Shown here in pieces: positions 1-8,805 of a stretch of 56,923 nt of DNA. The stretch's first letter is position 1. Each line of letters opens with the position of its first letter. The DNA is from Armatimonadota bacterium (GTDB lineage Bacteria; Sysuimicrobiota; Sysuimicrobiia; Sysuimicrobiales; Humicultoraceae): NCBI GenBank assembly GCA_031081715.1, contig JAVHMA010000022.1:1-56923 (forward strand), read 5' to 3'. The translations under genes were made by a program, and so were the position numbers. The notes under the pieces are model-generated. The model was given only the letters and a program-made list of their open reading frames with translations, was not told where the DNA came from and made no database searches.

Positions 1-1509
<1,509 letters not shown>

Positions 1510-1549
1510 TCGGGTCTCATCAGAGCCGGGCCCGTGGCGGGCGAGTCGA

Positions 1550-1578
1550 TTGAATAGGTGCATCACTCGTGCTATCAT
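1550..1578 (+). promoter_or_regulatory. Candidate promoter of the vapBC operon, placed for leaderless transcription
   Basis: A -35-like TTGAAT (1550-1555) and a -10-like TATCAT (1573-1578) are separated by exactly 17 bases. Transcription would start about 7 bases after the -10, at or next to the ATG of the antitoxin at 1585. No Shine-Dalgarno sequence precedes that ATG, which fits a leaderless mRNA. An 8-base palindrome, ATCATGAT, overlaps the -10 and could be an autoregulatory operator. This is inferred from sequence only. Confidence 0.45.
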
Positions 1579-1584
1579 GATGAT

Positions 1585-1809
1585 ATGAATCGCACCACAG
1601 TGTCGCTTCCAGAAGAGCTTCTCACTCGCCTGCGGCTGATGGCTGCGGAGCGGGGGACATCCATGGCCACGCTCATCCGGCAGGCACTGGAGGAGAGCGT
1701 AAGGCGCCATCGGCCCCGCCCGAGGAGTCTCGGCGCCGGCGCCTCGGGTCGTTCCGACACGGCTCGCCGCACAGCAGAGGAGCGTCCTGAGCCGAGGGCG
1801 TGGCGCTAG
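1585..1809 (+). CDS. vapB: Ribbon-helix-helix (CopG/VapB-type) antitoxin
   Basis: This 74-residue protein begins MNRTTVSLPEELLTRLRLMA, the classic ribbon-helix-helix DNA-binding fold: a short beta strand (TTVSLP) followed by two helices. The C-terminal half (about residues 42-74) is Arg/Pro/Gly-rich and presumably wraps the toxin. I chose the ATG at 1585 rather than an in-frame start at 1558, because the fold starts there and the candidate promoter lies directly upstream. The gene overlaps the toxin gene by 10 bases, so the two are translationally coupled. VapB-type antitoxins neutralise the VapC RNase and repress their own operon as a complex. Confidence 0.75.
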   Translation: MNRTTVSLPEELLTRLRLMAAERGTSMATLIRQALEESVRRHRPRPRSLGAGASGRSDTARRTAEERPEPRAWR

Positions 1810-2213
1810 TCCTCGACACCGGACCGCTCTACGCCTCCCTGGACCGCAGCGATGCCGACCACGCGGCGTGTCGTCGCCTCATCGAGGCAGCCGATGAACC
1901 GCTCCTCATCCCGGCGCCGGTGCTGGTGGAAGTGGACTACTGGATTCATGCCCGGCTGCATGCCGGGGTCCTGGTGGCCCTGCTGGACGACGTTGTCTCC
2001 GGAGCCTACCGCGTGGAAGAGCTTCGCACAGAGGACTACCCGCGAATACGCGAGCTGTGCGACCGCTACGCCGATGCGGACATCGGGTTCGTCGATGCGG
2101 CTGTCCTGGCCATCGTCGAGCGCCTCAACGAGCCGAAGCTTGCGTCTCTCGACCACCGACACTTCGGCGTTCTGCGGCCTCGGCACGTAGAGACGCTGAG
2201 ACTCGTGCCCTAG
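1800..2213 (+). CDS. vapC: PIN-domain ribonuclease toxin, VapC family
   Basis: This 137-residue single PIN domain opens with VLDTGPLYASLD. The acidic residues expected to bind Mg2+ are in place: Asp6, Glu44 (in VLVEVDYW), Asp99 (in DIGFVDAAVLA) and Asp118 (in SLDHRHF). VapC toxins cleave tRNA or rRNA when freed from their antitoxin. The start is a GTG at 1800 inside the end of the antitoxin gene, the usual type II toxin-antitoxin arrangement. Length and residues look intact, so the toxin is probably functional. Its RNA target cannot be read from the sequence. Confidence 0.85.
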   Translation: MALVLDTGPLYASLDRSDADHAACRRLIEAADEPLLIPAPVLVEVDYWIHARLHAGVLVALLDDVVSGAYRVEELRTEDYPRIRELCDRYADADIGFVDAAVLAIVERLNEPKLASLDHRHFGVLRPRHVETLRLVP

Positions 2214-2252
2214 CCATCGGAGCAGTCCACGGCCAGACGGTCAGGAGAGCCG

Positions 2253-2870
2253 GTGTCCTTCGCGATGAGGGGACGACTGCCAGGTGTGATCGTGCTGACG
2301 GGGATGCTCTCCTGGACCGCCGCTGCCCCCGGAGGGCCGACCGCGGAAGCGGCACCCGCGCGCACTGTGTGCGCCGGACACACGGTCCACGTCGTGCCGG
2401 CGGGGATGCTGGCGGGCTTCCCGATCCGCCGCGCGGAGATCCGGAGGGGCCGCAGCATCGTCGCGGCCGCCGAGGACGCATAGGTCTCGGACGTCCGTTG
2501 GGAGGATGTCACTGGTGACGGCCGGCCGGAGGTCATCGTCGAACTCTACTCCGGCGGCATGCAGCCTCCCGCTCGTGGCTGCTATCGCGGCAGACGATTC
2601 GTGGACTGCACCGGGGGATTCCCTGCGATTGTCCGGGCGACGGCCAACGACTACGCTGAACACCTTCGGCAGTTGCAGTGTGCGAGGTGTGACAGCGCGT
2701 TCGTGCGCGGTCAGGCGCTCGGCGTCTACGCCGCGTACGTGCTCCTCGGCCGGGACGCCGACGGGCTGGCGGTGGTCCGCCGCGTCGTGCCACAGCCCAC
2801 GGAGATGACCTGGCTCGCGCGCAGCGCGCCGGGGTCATGGCCTGGCAGGCCCGTCGGGCGGGACGGTTGA
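2253..2870 (+). pseudogene. Secreted FG-GAP/VCBS-like protein interrupted by an in-frame TAG
   Basis: From the GTG at 2253 (AGGAGAG at 2243-2249) one frame encodes a signal peptide (MRGRLPGVIVLTGMLSWTAAA, written here from the internal Met) and a short mature part, then hits TAG at 2481-2483. The same frame stays open to 2870 and reads WEDVTGDGRPEVIVELYSGG. This is a typical D-x-[ST]-G-D-G calcium-binding FG-GAP motif, followed by a Cys-containing domain (GCYRGRRFVDC, LQCARC). The two halves look like one secreted protein of about 205 codons split by a nonsense mutation. TAG ends many intact genes here, so genetic-code reassignment is unlikely. A sequencing error is possible. The 3' end overlaps the convergent gene at 2835. 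Confidence 0.55.
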
Positions 2871-4451
2871 CGCCGTCGGTCGCCTTGCCAGGTGCAGGGG
2901 CACAAGCTTGCCCTGCGCCGTGAGCGCCGGGGCGGCGCGCACAACCCGGATCGTTCCCACCTCGGTCCACAGGTTACGGCTCAGTCCTGTCAGGTGCTGC
3001 ACGATCGTGCGGACGACGTCCGCCTCGTCGGCGACGGCGACGCGGGGGTGGATCAGCAGGCGCAGGCGCGTGAACCCGGCGTCGTCCTCCTCCTCGACCA
3101 TCTGGTAGTCGAGCGCGCTGCCACCGAACCGCGCGGGCAGCACCTCCTCGAGCACCCGCACCATGTCGGTGGCGACCACCATCGTGCCCTCGCTGGTCAG
3201 CAGCCCGAAACTGCGGATCTCCCGCAGGTGGGCGGTGAAGCCATGGGCCTCCAGGGGACACCCGCACGCACGCGGCTCGAGGATCGCGTAGTCGCCGTTC
3301 TCGGCGTTCAGGAGGATCTTGCGCGCGGTCGGCGACAGCGAAGAAAAGTACAGCGCGGGCACGGTTGTCGCGGAGGCGCCAATCCGCCGCGGCGCCTGAA
3401 TGATCGCGTGCAGGTCACGGTAGACGTGCACATCGTCGGGGGCCACGGGCCGCGCGCAGCCGAACCCGACGTTGCCGCCCTCGGTGAACGCGTACGCGGG
3501 CACCCAGCGGGCTCCGCTCCGCGCGATACCGGCCGCCTTGGCCGGTGTGATCGGCTCCCCGCCAGCGATCATGGTCACGCCGGCGAGGCTGAGCCCGTGC
3601 TCCTGCGCGGCCAGCGCGACGCGGAGCGCCGTGCTCGCCACGCACCGCAGCACGCAGCCGCCATGGGCGGCCGCGGTTTGCGCCGCCCACCTGGCGACGA
3701 CGTCCGCCCGGTCCAGCGGAACGTACCGCGGCCACGGCAGCCTGACGCCCGACAGCCATCCCACGCCCACGATGCACATCGTCAGCGCCCGAGGTTTCAA
3801 CCGCCGCACCGTCCACGACATCGGCGACGGCGAGAACCACCGCACGTGCCGCTGCCCGATGAACGCACCGCTGCGGAAGAGGTTGTTCACCGCGCTCGTA
3901 TTGGGCAGGATGCCGCGCCACTGCCCCATCGGCAGCCCGCGCAGGCCGTGCGCCTCGAAGGCGAGCAGGGCATTGGGCGCCTCTGCCAGCAGGTTCTCGA
4001 CGCTGACGCCGACCCGAATGACCGGCCCGGTGGTGCCGCCCGTCTCGGCCCCGTAGTCCGCGCGCAGGAGCGGGTTGTCGAAATCGGTGTCGCGCACCGG
4101 GACCACCAGGTCCCCGCGGACGATTGGGGTGCGGCCCTTGGCTTCCTCGGCGGTCACGTAGACGCCGGCGGCGCGCAGGGCCTCGAGCGCGGGCTCGAGC
4201 CCCCGGGCGCGCACGGTTTCCCGGAGGTCGCCGAGCGCACAGCCCGCGCGCGCGAGCAGCGGCAGGTACGGGCTGCGTGGGTTGCCGAAAACCGCGCGCT
4301 CGACGACCTCCAGAAAGTTCGCCTCGCGCGCCTCGAGGCGCCGGCGGACGATGGCGCGGGCCTGTTCGGCCGTGACGGGATGGCGCAGCGACTCGCGCAG
4401 CTTGCGGGCGAACCGGGCGTACTGCCGGGCCTCGGACCACACAGGTCTCAC
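2835..4451 (-). CDS. Phenylacetate-CoA ligase/CapK-like adenylate-forming enzyme
   Basis: A 538-residue member of the PaaK/CapK branch of adenylate-forming enzymes, which activate a carboxylate with ATP, usually for transfer to CoA. Visible signatures are the glycine/threonine-rich AMP loop GAETGGTTGPV, the GVTMIAGGEPIT segment, YAFTEGGNVGFG (the family's Y-x-x-TE motif) and a C-terminal LTAQGKLVPL with a lysine. It has the general length of the family but departs enough from true PaaK that the substrate is unknown. The frame runs open further upstream, but the GTG at 4451 is preceded at 6 bases by GAGGGAG (complement of 4458-4464), so I start there. It is divergent from the molybdoenzyme gene at 4538 and convergent with the broken gene before it. 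Confidence 0.7.
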   Translation of the reverse strand: MRPVWSEARQYARFARKLRESLRHPVTAEQARAIVRRRLEAREANFLEVVERAVFGNPRSPYLPLLARAGCALGDLRETVRARGLEPALEALRAAGVYVTAEEAKGRTPIVRGDLVVPVRDTDFDNPLLRADYGAETGGTTGPVIRVGVSVENLLAEAPNALLAFEAHGLRGLPMGQWRGILPNTSAVNNLFRSGAFIGQRHVRWFSPSPMSWTVRRLKPRALTMCIVGVGWLSGVRLPWPRYVPLDRADVVARWAAQTAAAHGGCVLRCVASTALRVALAAQEHGLSLAGVTMIAGGEPITPAKAAGIARSGARWVPAYAFTEGGNVGFGCARPVAPDDVHVYRDLHAIIQAPRRIGASATTVPALYFSSLSPTARKILLNAENGDYAILEPRACGCPLEAHGFTAHLREIRSFGLLTSEGTMVVATDMVRVLEEVLPARFGGSALDYQMVEEEDDAGFTRLRLLIHPRVAVADEADVVRTIVQHLTGLSRNLWTEVGTIRVVRAAPALTAQGKLVPLHLARRPTASTVPPDGPARP

Positions 4452-4522
4452 TGGCTGCTCCCTCGTGGAGTTCTTCCCCACGGCATCCTGCCACGGACCG
4501 GCTGGCCGGCGCGGTCCCTGAA

Positions 4523-4531
4523 TGATACAAC
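4523..4531 (+). promoter_or_regulatory. Extended -10 promoter candidate for the molybdoenzyme gene, overlapping a divergent -10
   Basis: TGATACAAC is an extended -10 (TG-N-TACAAC) whose last base is 6 bases from the ATG at 4538, again predicting a leaderless transcript. On the complementary strand the overlapping bases 4522-4527 read TATCAT, a -10-like hexamer pointing toward the adenylating enzyme gene with a leader of about 60 bases. Two divergent polymerases could not occupy this site together, so the two genes may be mutually exclusive or coordinately controlled. Neither has a convincing -35. Confidence 0.3.
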
Positions 4532-4537
4532 CTAACC

Positions 4538-6265
4538 ATGGAATCGGCAGCAGGTCCTCCTGGCGCCCGCGCGGGCGCGCTGGCCGGCGCGCTGCTGGCC
4601 CTGGCGCTGCTGGGTGCATTCCACCTGGGGTGGATTCTCGCCGGCCTGCCGTTTGTCCCATTCGACACGTTCGACTGGCTAGTGCGCCGGCTGCCCGGTC
4701 CTGTGGTCACGTTCGCCATCGCGGCGATGGTGCGGATCATCGGCGCGCTCGACCTCGGCGGCACCGCCGAGGTCGCCAAGACCGCGGAGCAGGGGATGGC
4801 GGTCACCAGCCTGTTGCTCGCGGGCGCGGCCGGCGGGGCGCTGTTGTTTGCGGTGCTGGCCGCGCGCCCGGAGGTGGCCGCGCGCCGCGCGGGGCTGGTG
4901 CTCGGCGCCGCGACCGGCGTGCCCGCCGCGCTGATCGGCTACAGCCTTACCGGCACCGCGACGGTCAGCCCGGCCCTCGCCTCAGTATGGACCCTCGCCG
5001 CCTTCCTCGGCTGGGGCGCGGCCTGCGGCTGGACCTTCGAGCGTCTGGCGAGGGCGGAGGGCCCACGCGCGCCGGCGGAGTCGGCCACGGCGGCGGGCGG
5101 TTCGGCGGCGGGGTCGCTGCCCGCGCAGTCCGCGCTGGCGGAGGTCGTGCCCGAAGGCCACGACCTCGCGGCCCCGGCGGCGACCGCGTCGGTGGAACGC
5201 CTCGACCGCCGGCGCTTCCTCATCCGGCTCGGCGGGGCCGCGGCGGCCATTTCGGTGTCCGGCACGGTCGTAGGCGCCCTGGTCGGCCGCGACCGGCGCG
5301 GCCCGGCCGTGGTGTCCGACGGCCGCTGGTCCGCGACCCACCCGCTGCCCAACGCGGGCGCCGCGGTCCAGGCCGCGCCCGGCACGCGGCCCGAGCTCAC
5401 CCCGCTGGAGCGGCACTACCGGATCGACATCAACCTGATCCCGCGCACACTCCAGGAGCAGGACTGGCGCCTGCAGGTGCGCGGGCTGGTGGAGACACCG
5501 CTCGATCTCACGCTCGACGAGTTGCGCGCGCAGCCGCCCCTGCACCAGTTCGTCACGCTGTCCTGCATCTCGAACGAGATCGGCGGCGACCTGATCGGCA
5601 CGACGCGCTGGACCGGCCTGAGCCTGCGACGGCTCCTCCCCCGATTGCGGCTGCGCCCCGAGGCCACCCACCTGCGCGTGCGGGCGGCCGACGGTTTCTT
5701 CGAGATCGTGGCGCTCGACCTGATCCGCGACGACGAGCGGGTGATGCTGGCTTATGCCTGGGACGGCGTGCCGCTGCTGCCGCAGCACGGCTTCCCGCTG
5801 CGCATCTACATCCCGGACCGGTACGGGATGAAGCAGCCGAAGTGGATCACGGCCATCGAGGCCATCGGCGCGTGGGAGCCGGGCTACTGGGTCGTGCGCG
5901 GTTGGGACCGCGAAGCGCGCATGCGGGCGACGTCGGTCATCGACACGGTGGCGGTCCACGCCGCGACGACCGACGGAAGCGGCCGGCGCCTCGTGCCGAT
6001 CGGCGGCATCGCGCACGCCGGCGCGCGCGGGATCTCACGCGTCGAAGTCCAGGTGGACGGCGGCCCCTGGCAGCCGGCGCGGCTGCGCGACCCGCTCTCG
6101 GGCACGACGTGGGTGATCTGGCGCTACGACTGGCCGTTCACGCCGGGGACGCACACCCTGGCGGTGCGGTGCACCGACGGCGAGGGCTTGGGGCAGATCG
6201 TGGAGCCGGCGCCCCCGCAGCCGTCGGGCGCGACGGGGGTGCACCGGCGGCGCGTGCGGCTCTAG
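4538..6265 (+). CDS. Membrane-fused sulfite-oxidase-family molybdopterin oxidoreductase
   Basis: This 575-residue protein has three parts. Residues about 13-165 contain four or five hydrophobic helices. Residues 223-250 carry DRRRFLIRLGG followed by a hydrophobic stretch, which resembles a twin-arginine signal that stays as an anchor. Residues about 290-560 form a sulfite-oxidase-type molybdenum domain with the Mo-liganding cysteine at 343 (VTLSCISNEIGG) and a C-terminal Ig-like dimerisation domain (GGIAHAGARGISRVEVQVDGGPW region). The catalytic domain should fold with cofactor in the cytoplasm and be exported by Tat after Sec inserts the N-terminal helices. The substrate is unknown: family members act on sulfite or other small S/N compounds, or on methionine sulfoxide. 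No c-type cytochrome partner is adjacent. Confidence 0.85.
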   Translation: MESAAGPPGARAGALAGALLALALLGAFHLGWILAGLPFVPFDTFDWLVRRLPGPVVTFAIAAMVRIIGALDLGGTAEVAKTAEQGMAVTSLLLAGAAGGALLFAVLAARPEVAARRAGLVLGAATGVPAALIGYSLTGTATVSPALASVWTLAAFLGWGAACGWTFERLARAEGPRAPAESATAAGGSAAGSLPAQSALAEVVPEGHDLAAPAATASVERLDRRRFLIRLGGAAAAISVSGTVVGALVGRDRRGPAVVSDGRWSATHPLPNAGAAVQAAPGTRPELTPLERHYRIDINLIPRTLQEQDWRLQVRGLVETPLDLTLDELRAQPPLHQFVTLSCISNEIGGDLIGTTRWTGLSLRRLLPRLRLRPEATHLRVRAADGFFEIVALDLIRDDERVMLAYAWDGVPLLPQHGFPLRIYIPDRYGMKQPKWITAIEAIGAWEPGYWVVRGWDREARMRATSVIDTVAVHAATTDGSGRRLVPIGGIAHAGARGISRVEVQVDGGPWQPARLRDPLSGTTWVIWRYDWPFTPGTHTLAVRCTDGEGLGQIVEPAPPQPSGATGVHRRRVRL

Positions 6266-6281
6266 TGTGTTTAGCCTCGTA

Positions 6282-6327
6282 GGAGCGTCGCTGCTCCCAC
6301 TCTCGCTGACAGGCGGGGATTGCCTGT
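6282..6327. other. Two small hairpins in the intergenic region
   Basis: GGAGC/GCTCC (6282-6286 and 6293-6297) and ACAGGC/GCCTGT (6309-6314 and 6322-6327) are perfect short inverted repeats just after the molybdoenzyme stop codon. No T-run follows either, so they are poor rho-independent terminators. They may still terminate or protect the upstream transcript. Confidence 0.3.
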
Positions 6328-6381
6328 TCGCAGGTCGAGAGGGGGCGGCGCCGACGCGTAATCGCAGCGAAATACCCTCGG

Positions 6382-6410
6382 TTGACAATCTTCTGATATA
6401 CGTCTAACAT
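6382..6410 (+). promoter_or_regulatory. Near-consensus sigma70-type promoter of the 6.4-13.4 kb operon
   Basis: A consensus -35 TTGACA (6382-6387) and a -10 TAACAT (6405-6410) are separated by 17 bases in a locally AT-rich stretch that stands out from the GC-rich surroundings. Transcription would begin near 6417, about 30 bases before the first ATG (6447). It is the obvious promoter for the whole catabolic operon. The GntR-type regulator encoded in the operon is the likely repressor, but I see no clear operator palindrome. Confidence 0.65.
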
Positions 6411-6446
6411 ATTACTGAATCGGCTCGGCAGTCTCCCCGGGGGTTC

Positions 6447-7766
6447 ATGCGCACCGTGGCCACGAGCGCGTCCATGAACACTGAGGCCATAGATGACGCG
6501 ATCAAGGCGTATCGCGACGCCTATGTGACGCGGCTCTCAAGTCTCGTCCAAGGAGCCGCAACCGGCGAGGACCACACCGTCCGCGCGATTGCCGAGAGTC
6601 TGGAGTCCCTGGGCTGCCAGGTCGAAGTTGTCGCCCACCGTGCGTCTGATCTGCCCGCCAGCGATGAGTTCGCTCACCCCGAGCTCGTCGACTCCTGCTT
6701 GCGCCAGTCCGTCATCGGCCAGCTACCCGGCCGCAGGGCCGGCCGCAGTCTGTTGCTCTTCTGCCACCATGACACCGAACCCATTGCCGGACTCGAGGCC
6801 TGGCGGCACCCACCGTTTGCGGCGGACGCGAGCGGCGGACGGATGGTTGGCTGGGGCATCGCCGACGATCTGGCGGGCGTGGGCGTCATGTTGTGTGCTC
6901 TCGATGCCGTGCGGCGAATTGGGGCGCCGATCGGCACCATTATCGCAGCAAGCATCTCGAGCAAGCGGCATGCCTGCGGGATCGTCACGGTCCTGCGACG
7001 CGGATACACGGCGGACGGAGCACTCTATCTGCACCCGGCCGAGTCAGGCAACGGCCTCCGCGAGATCAAGGCGGTGACGCCAGGCCTGGCGCGCTTCCGT
7101 GTGACGCTTCATGGCTTTCCCGCCCCGACACAAGAACCCGAGCACACGCCAGTGCACCACGAGGCGGTGAACCCCGTGCTCGTGGCCGCCCGACTGGTAG
7201 GCGCGCTCACCGCGCTCGAAGAGCAACTGTCAGACGAGATGCGGCACCCGCTCATCGAGGCACACGGCAGGTCGGTGAGCATCCACATCGGCCACATTGC
7301 CGCGGGAGAACCCGGCGCCGCGTCCCGCGTCCCGGACACCTGCGTGGTGATCGGGTCTGTCTCATTCCCACCGGGCATTCGGCCCACGACTATGATGACG
7401 CGTGTTGAGCAGGTCGTGACGGCCATCGCAGCGGCCGACCCGCGCCCAGGATCGCGGCCGCCTCGCGTCGAGTGGCTTCTCGCGACTCCTGGCGCGGAAA
7501 TCTCGGCCGATCACCCGCTGTGCGCGACGGCCTCACGGGTCATCGAGCGGACGACCGGGGTCGCGCCATCCATCAATCCCCTCCACCCAGCGAGCGACAT
7601 CAGACATCCCATCCTGGCAGGCATTCCGTGCGTCGGCCTCGGGCCCAGGTGCGGGGACCTCGTGCAGGCTGGCGGGCACGACGAGTGGGTCGACGTGGAA
7701 GACTACCTCCAGGCCATCAACGCGACGGCTCATCTCATCGTGGATTGGTGCGGCGATGGAGTATAG
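6447..7766 (+). CDS. M20/M28-like metallopeptidase homologue lacking the catalytic glutamate pair
   Basis: A 439-residue protein of the M20 (ArgE/DapE/carboxypeptidase G2) fold. It keeps the first zinc-binding stretch (LLLFCHHDTEP, His107-x-Asp109), EAWRHPPF, the bridging-Asp segment GWGIADDLAG (Asp140), an acidic residue in LYLHPAESG (Glu199), SDIRHPILAGIPCVGLGP and the C-terminal histidine in QAGGHDEWVDVEDY. Where active members carry the Asp-Glu-Glu motif (general base and metal-bridging glutamates) it reads ISSKRHACG, with Ser171-Ser172-Lys173. The Lys of the usual DxKGG is Leu. It is therefore probably a non-hydrolytic or mechanistically altered homologue. The ATG at 6474 is an alternative start; neither has a strong ribosome-binding site. 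First gene of the operon, overlapping the next by 11 bases. Confidence 0.7.
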   Translation: MRTVATSASMNTEAIDDAIKAYRDAYVTRLSSLVQGAATGEDHTVRAIAESLESLGCQVEVVAHRASDLPASDEFAHPELVDSCLRQSVIGQLPGRRAGRSLLLFCHHDTEPIAGLEAWRHPPFAADASGGRMVGWGIADDLAGVGVMLCALDAVRRIGAPIGTIIAASISSKRHACGIVTVLRRGYTADGALYLHPAESGNGLREIKAVTPGLARFRVTLHGFPAPTQEPEHTPVHHEAVNPVLVAARLVGALTALEEQLSDEMRHPLIEAHGRSVSIHIGHIAAGEPGAASRVPDTCVVIGSVSFPPGIRPTTMMTRVEQVVTAIAAADPRPGSRPPRVEWLLATPGAEISADHPLCATASRVIERTTGVAPSINPLHPASDIRHPILAGIPCVGLGPRCGDLVQAGGHDEWVDVEDYLQAINATAHLIVDWCGDGV

Positions 7767-8793
7767 ACCGCTGGGCAGCACGGGCGTCAAGGTCTCGGCC
7801 CTCTGTCTGGGCGGCGGCAACTACGGCGACATGACGGCTGAGGAGACGGCCTGGGACATCATGCGGGCGGCCATCGAGGCCGGGGTCAACCTCATCGATA
7901 CCGCCGACAGCTACTGTGGCGGCGAAAGCGAGCGCATCATCGGGCGGTTTCTGAAAAGTACCGGCTTGCGGCACGAGGTGTTGGTTCTCAGCAAGGTCTT
8001 CTATCCGACCGGCGAGGGATTGAACGATCGCGGCCTGAGTCGCTATCACATCATGCGCGCCTGCGAGGCGTCGCTGCGGCGACTGAACACGGACCACATC
8101 GACCTCTACCTGCTGCACCGCTCCGCGGAAGATGTGCCGATCGCAGAGACCCTGGAAGCCTTGAACGACCTGGTGCGTCAGGGCAAGGTCGGCTACATCG
8201 GTTGCTCGACCTACCCGGCCTGGCGGGTGATGGAAGCGCTGGCGATGAGCGAGCGCCGGGGGTTCTCGCGGTTCGTCGTGGAGTCGCCGCCGTACAACCT
8301 GCTCGACCGCCGGGCCGAGAACGAACTCATCCCGTTGTGCCACAAGTACGGGCTGGCGGTCATCCCCTGGTCACCGCTCGCCATGGGCATGCTGGCGGGA
8401 CGCTACCCGGTCGATGCGTCGTTCCCCGAAGGCTCTCGCGCCGCGGCGAATCCACAAGGGATCTATGCGCGCCGCGTCACCCGACGTGGCGCGCAGGTCG
8501 GCGCTCGCGTTGCCGAACTCGCGCGCGCACGCGGTCTGACCGCCGGGCAGCTCGCCCTGCTCTGGATCAAGGACCAGCCGGGTGTGACGTGTCCCATCGT
8601 CGGGCCGCGGACGCGCGCTCAGCTCGCCGAGATGCTCGCGGTCGTGGACCAGCGGGCCGACGACGACCTGCGGGCAGCGTTCGATGCGCTCGTCCCGCCC
8701 GGGATGGCGGTCGCGAACTTCCACAACACCAGCGGATGGATGAAAGCCGACGTCTTCGACGATGCGCCGGAAATGATGCGGACGCCACTGTAG
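7756..8793 (+). CDS. Aldo/keto reductase family oxidoreductase
   Basis: A 345-residue (alpha/beta)8-barrel NADP-dependent oxidoreductase. The catalytic tetrad is visible: Asp48 and Tyr53 (IDTADSY), Lys80 (VLVLSKVF) and His121 (LYLLHRS). The NADP-binding segment near VTCPIVGPRTRAQL is at the expected C-terminal position. It resembles the YajO/Tas/beta-subunit-like bacterial group, which handles aldehydes, ketones or sugar hemiacetals. The gene overlaps the end of the M20-like gene by 11 bases and precedes the transporter genes, so it should act on the imported compound or a product of it. The substrate cannot be read from the sequence. Confidence 0.85.
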   Translation: MEYRPLGSTGVKVSALCLGGGNYGDMTAEETAWDIMRAAIEAGVNLIDTADSYCGGESERIIGRFLKSTGLRHEVLVLSKVFYPTGEGLNDRGLSRYHIMRACEASLRRLNTDHIDLYLLHRSAEDVPIAETLEALNDLVRQGKVGYIGCSTYPAWRVMEALAMSERRGFSRFVVESPPYNLLDRRAENELIPLCHKYGLAVIPWSPLAMGMLAGRYPVDASFPEGSRAAANPQGIYARRVTRRGAQVGARVAELARARGLTAGQLALLWIKDQPGVTCPIVGPRTRAQLAEMLAVVDQRADDDLRAAFDALVPPGMAVANFHNTSGWMKADVFDDAPEMMRTPL

Positions 8794-8805
8794 GGGGTGA
8801 TATAG

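Noticed and set aside
2481-2483. TAG as a sense codon (pyrrolysine or code reassignment)
   Set aside because: Many intact genes here, such as vapB, vapC, the binding protein and the molybdoenzyme, end with TAG, so general reassignment is excluded.
2892-4535. 547-residue open frame on the plus strand opposite the adenylating enzyme
   Set aside because: It is antisense to a gene with clear family motifs and has a His/Arg/Gly-rich composition typical of GC-rich shadow frames; no domain or ribosome-binding site supports it.
6282-6327. REP element or strong rho-independent terminator
   Set aside because: The stems are only 5 and 6 bp, no T-run follows, and there are no further copies in the window.
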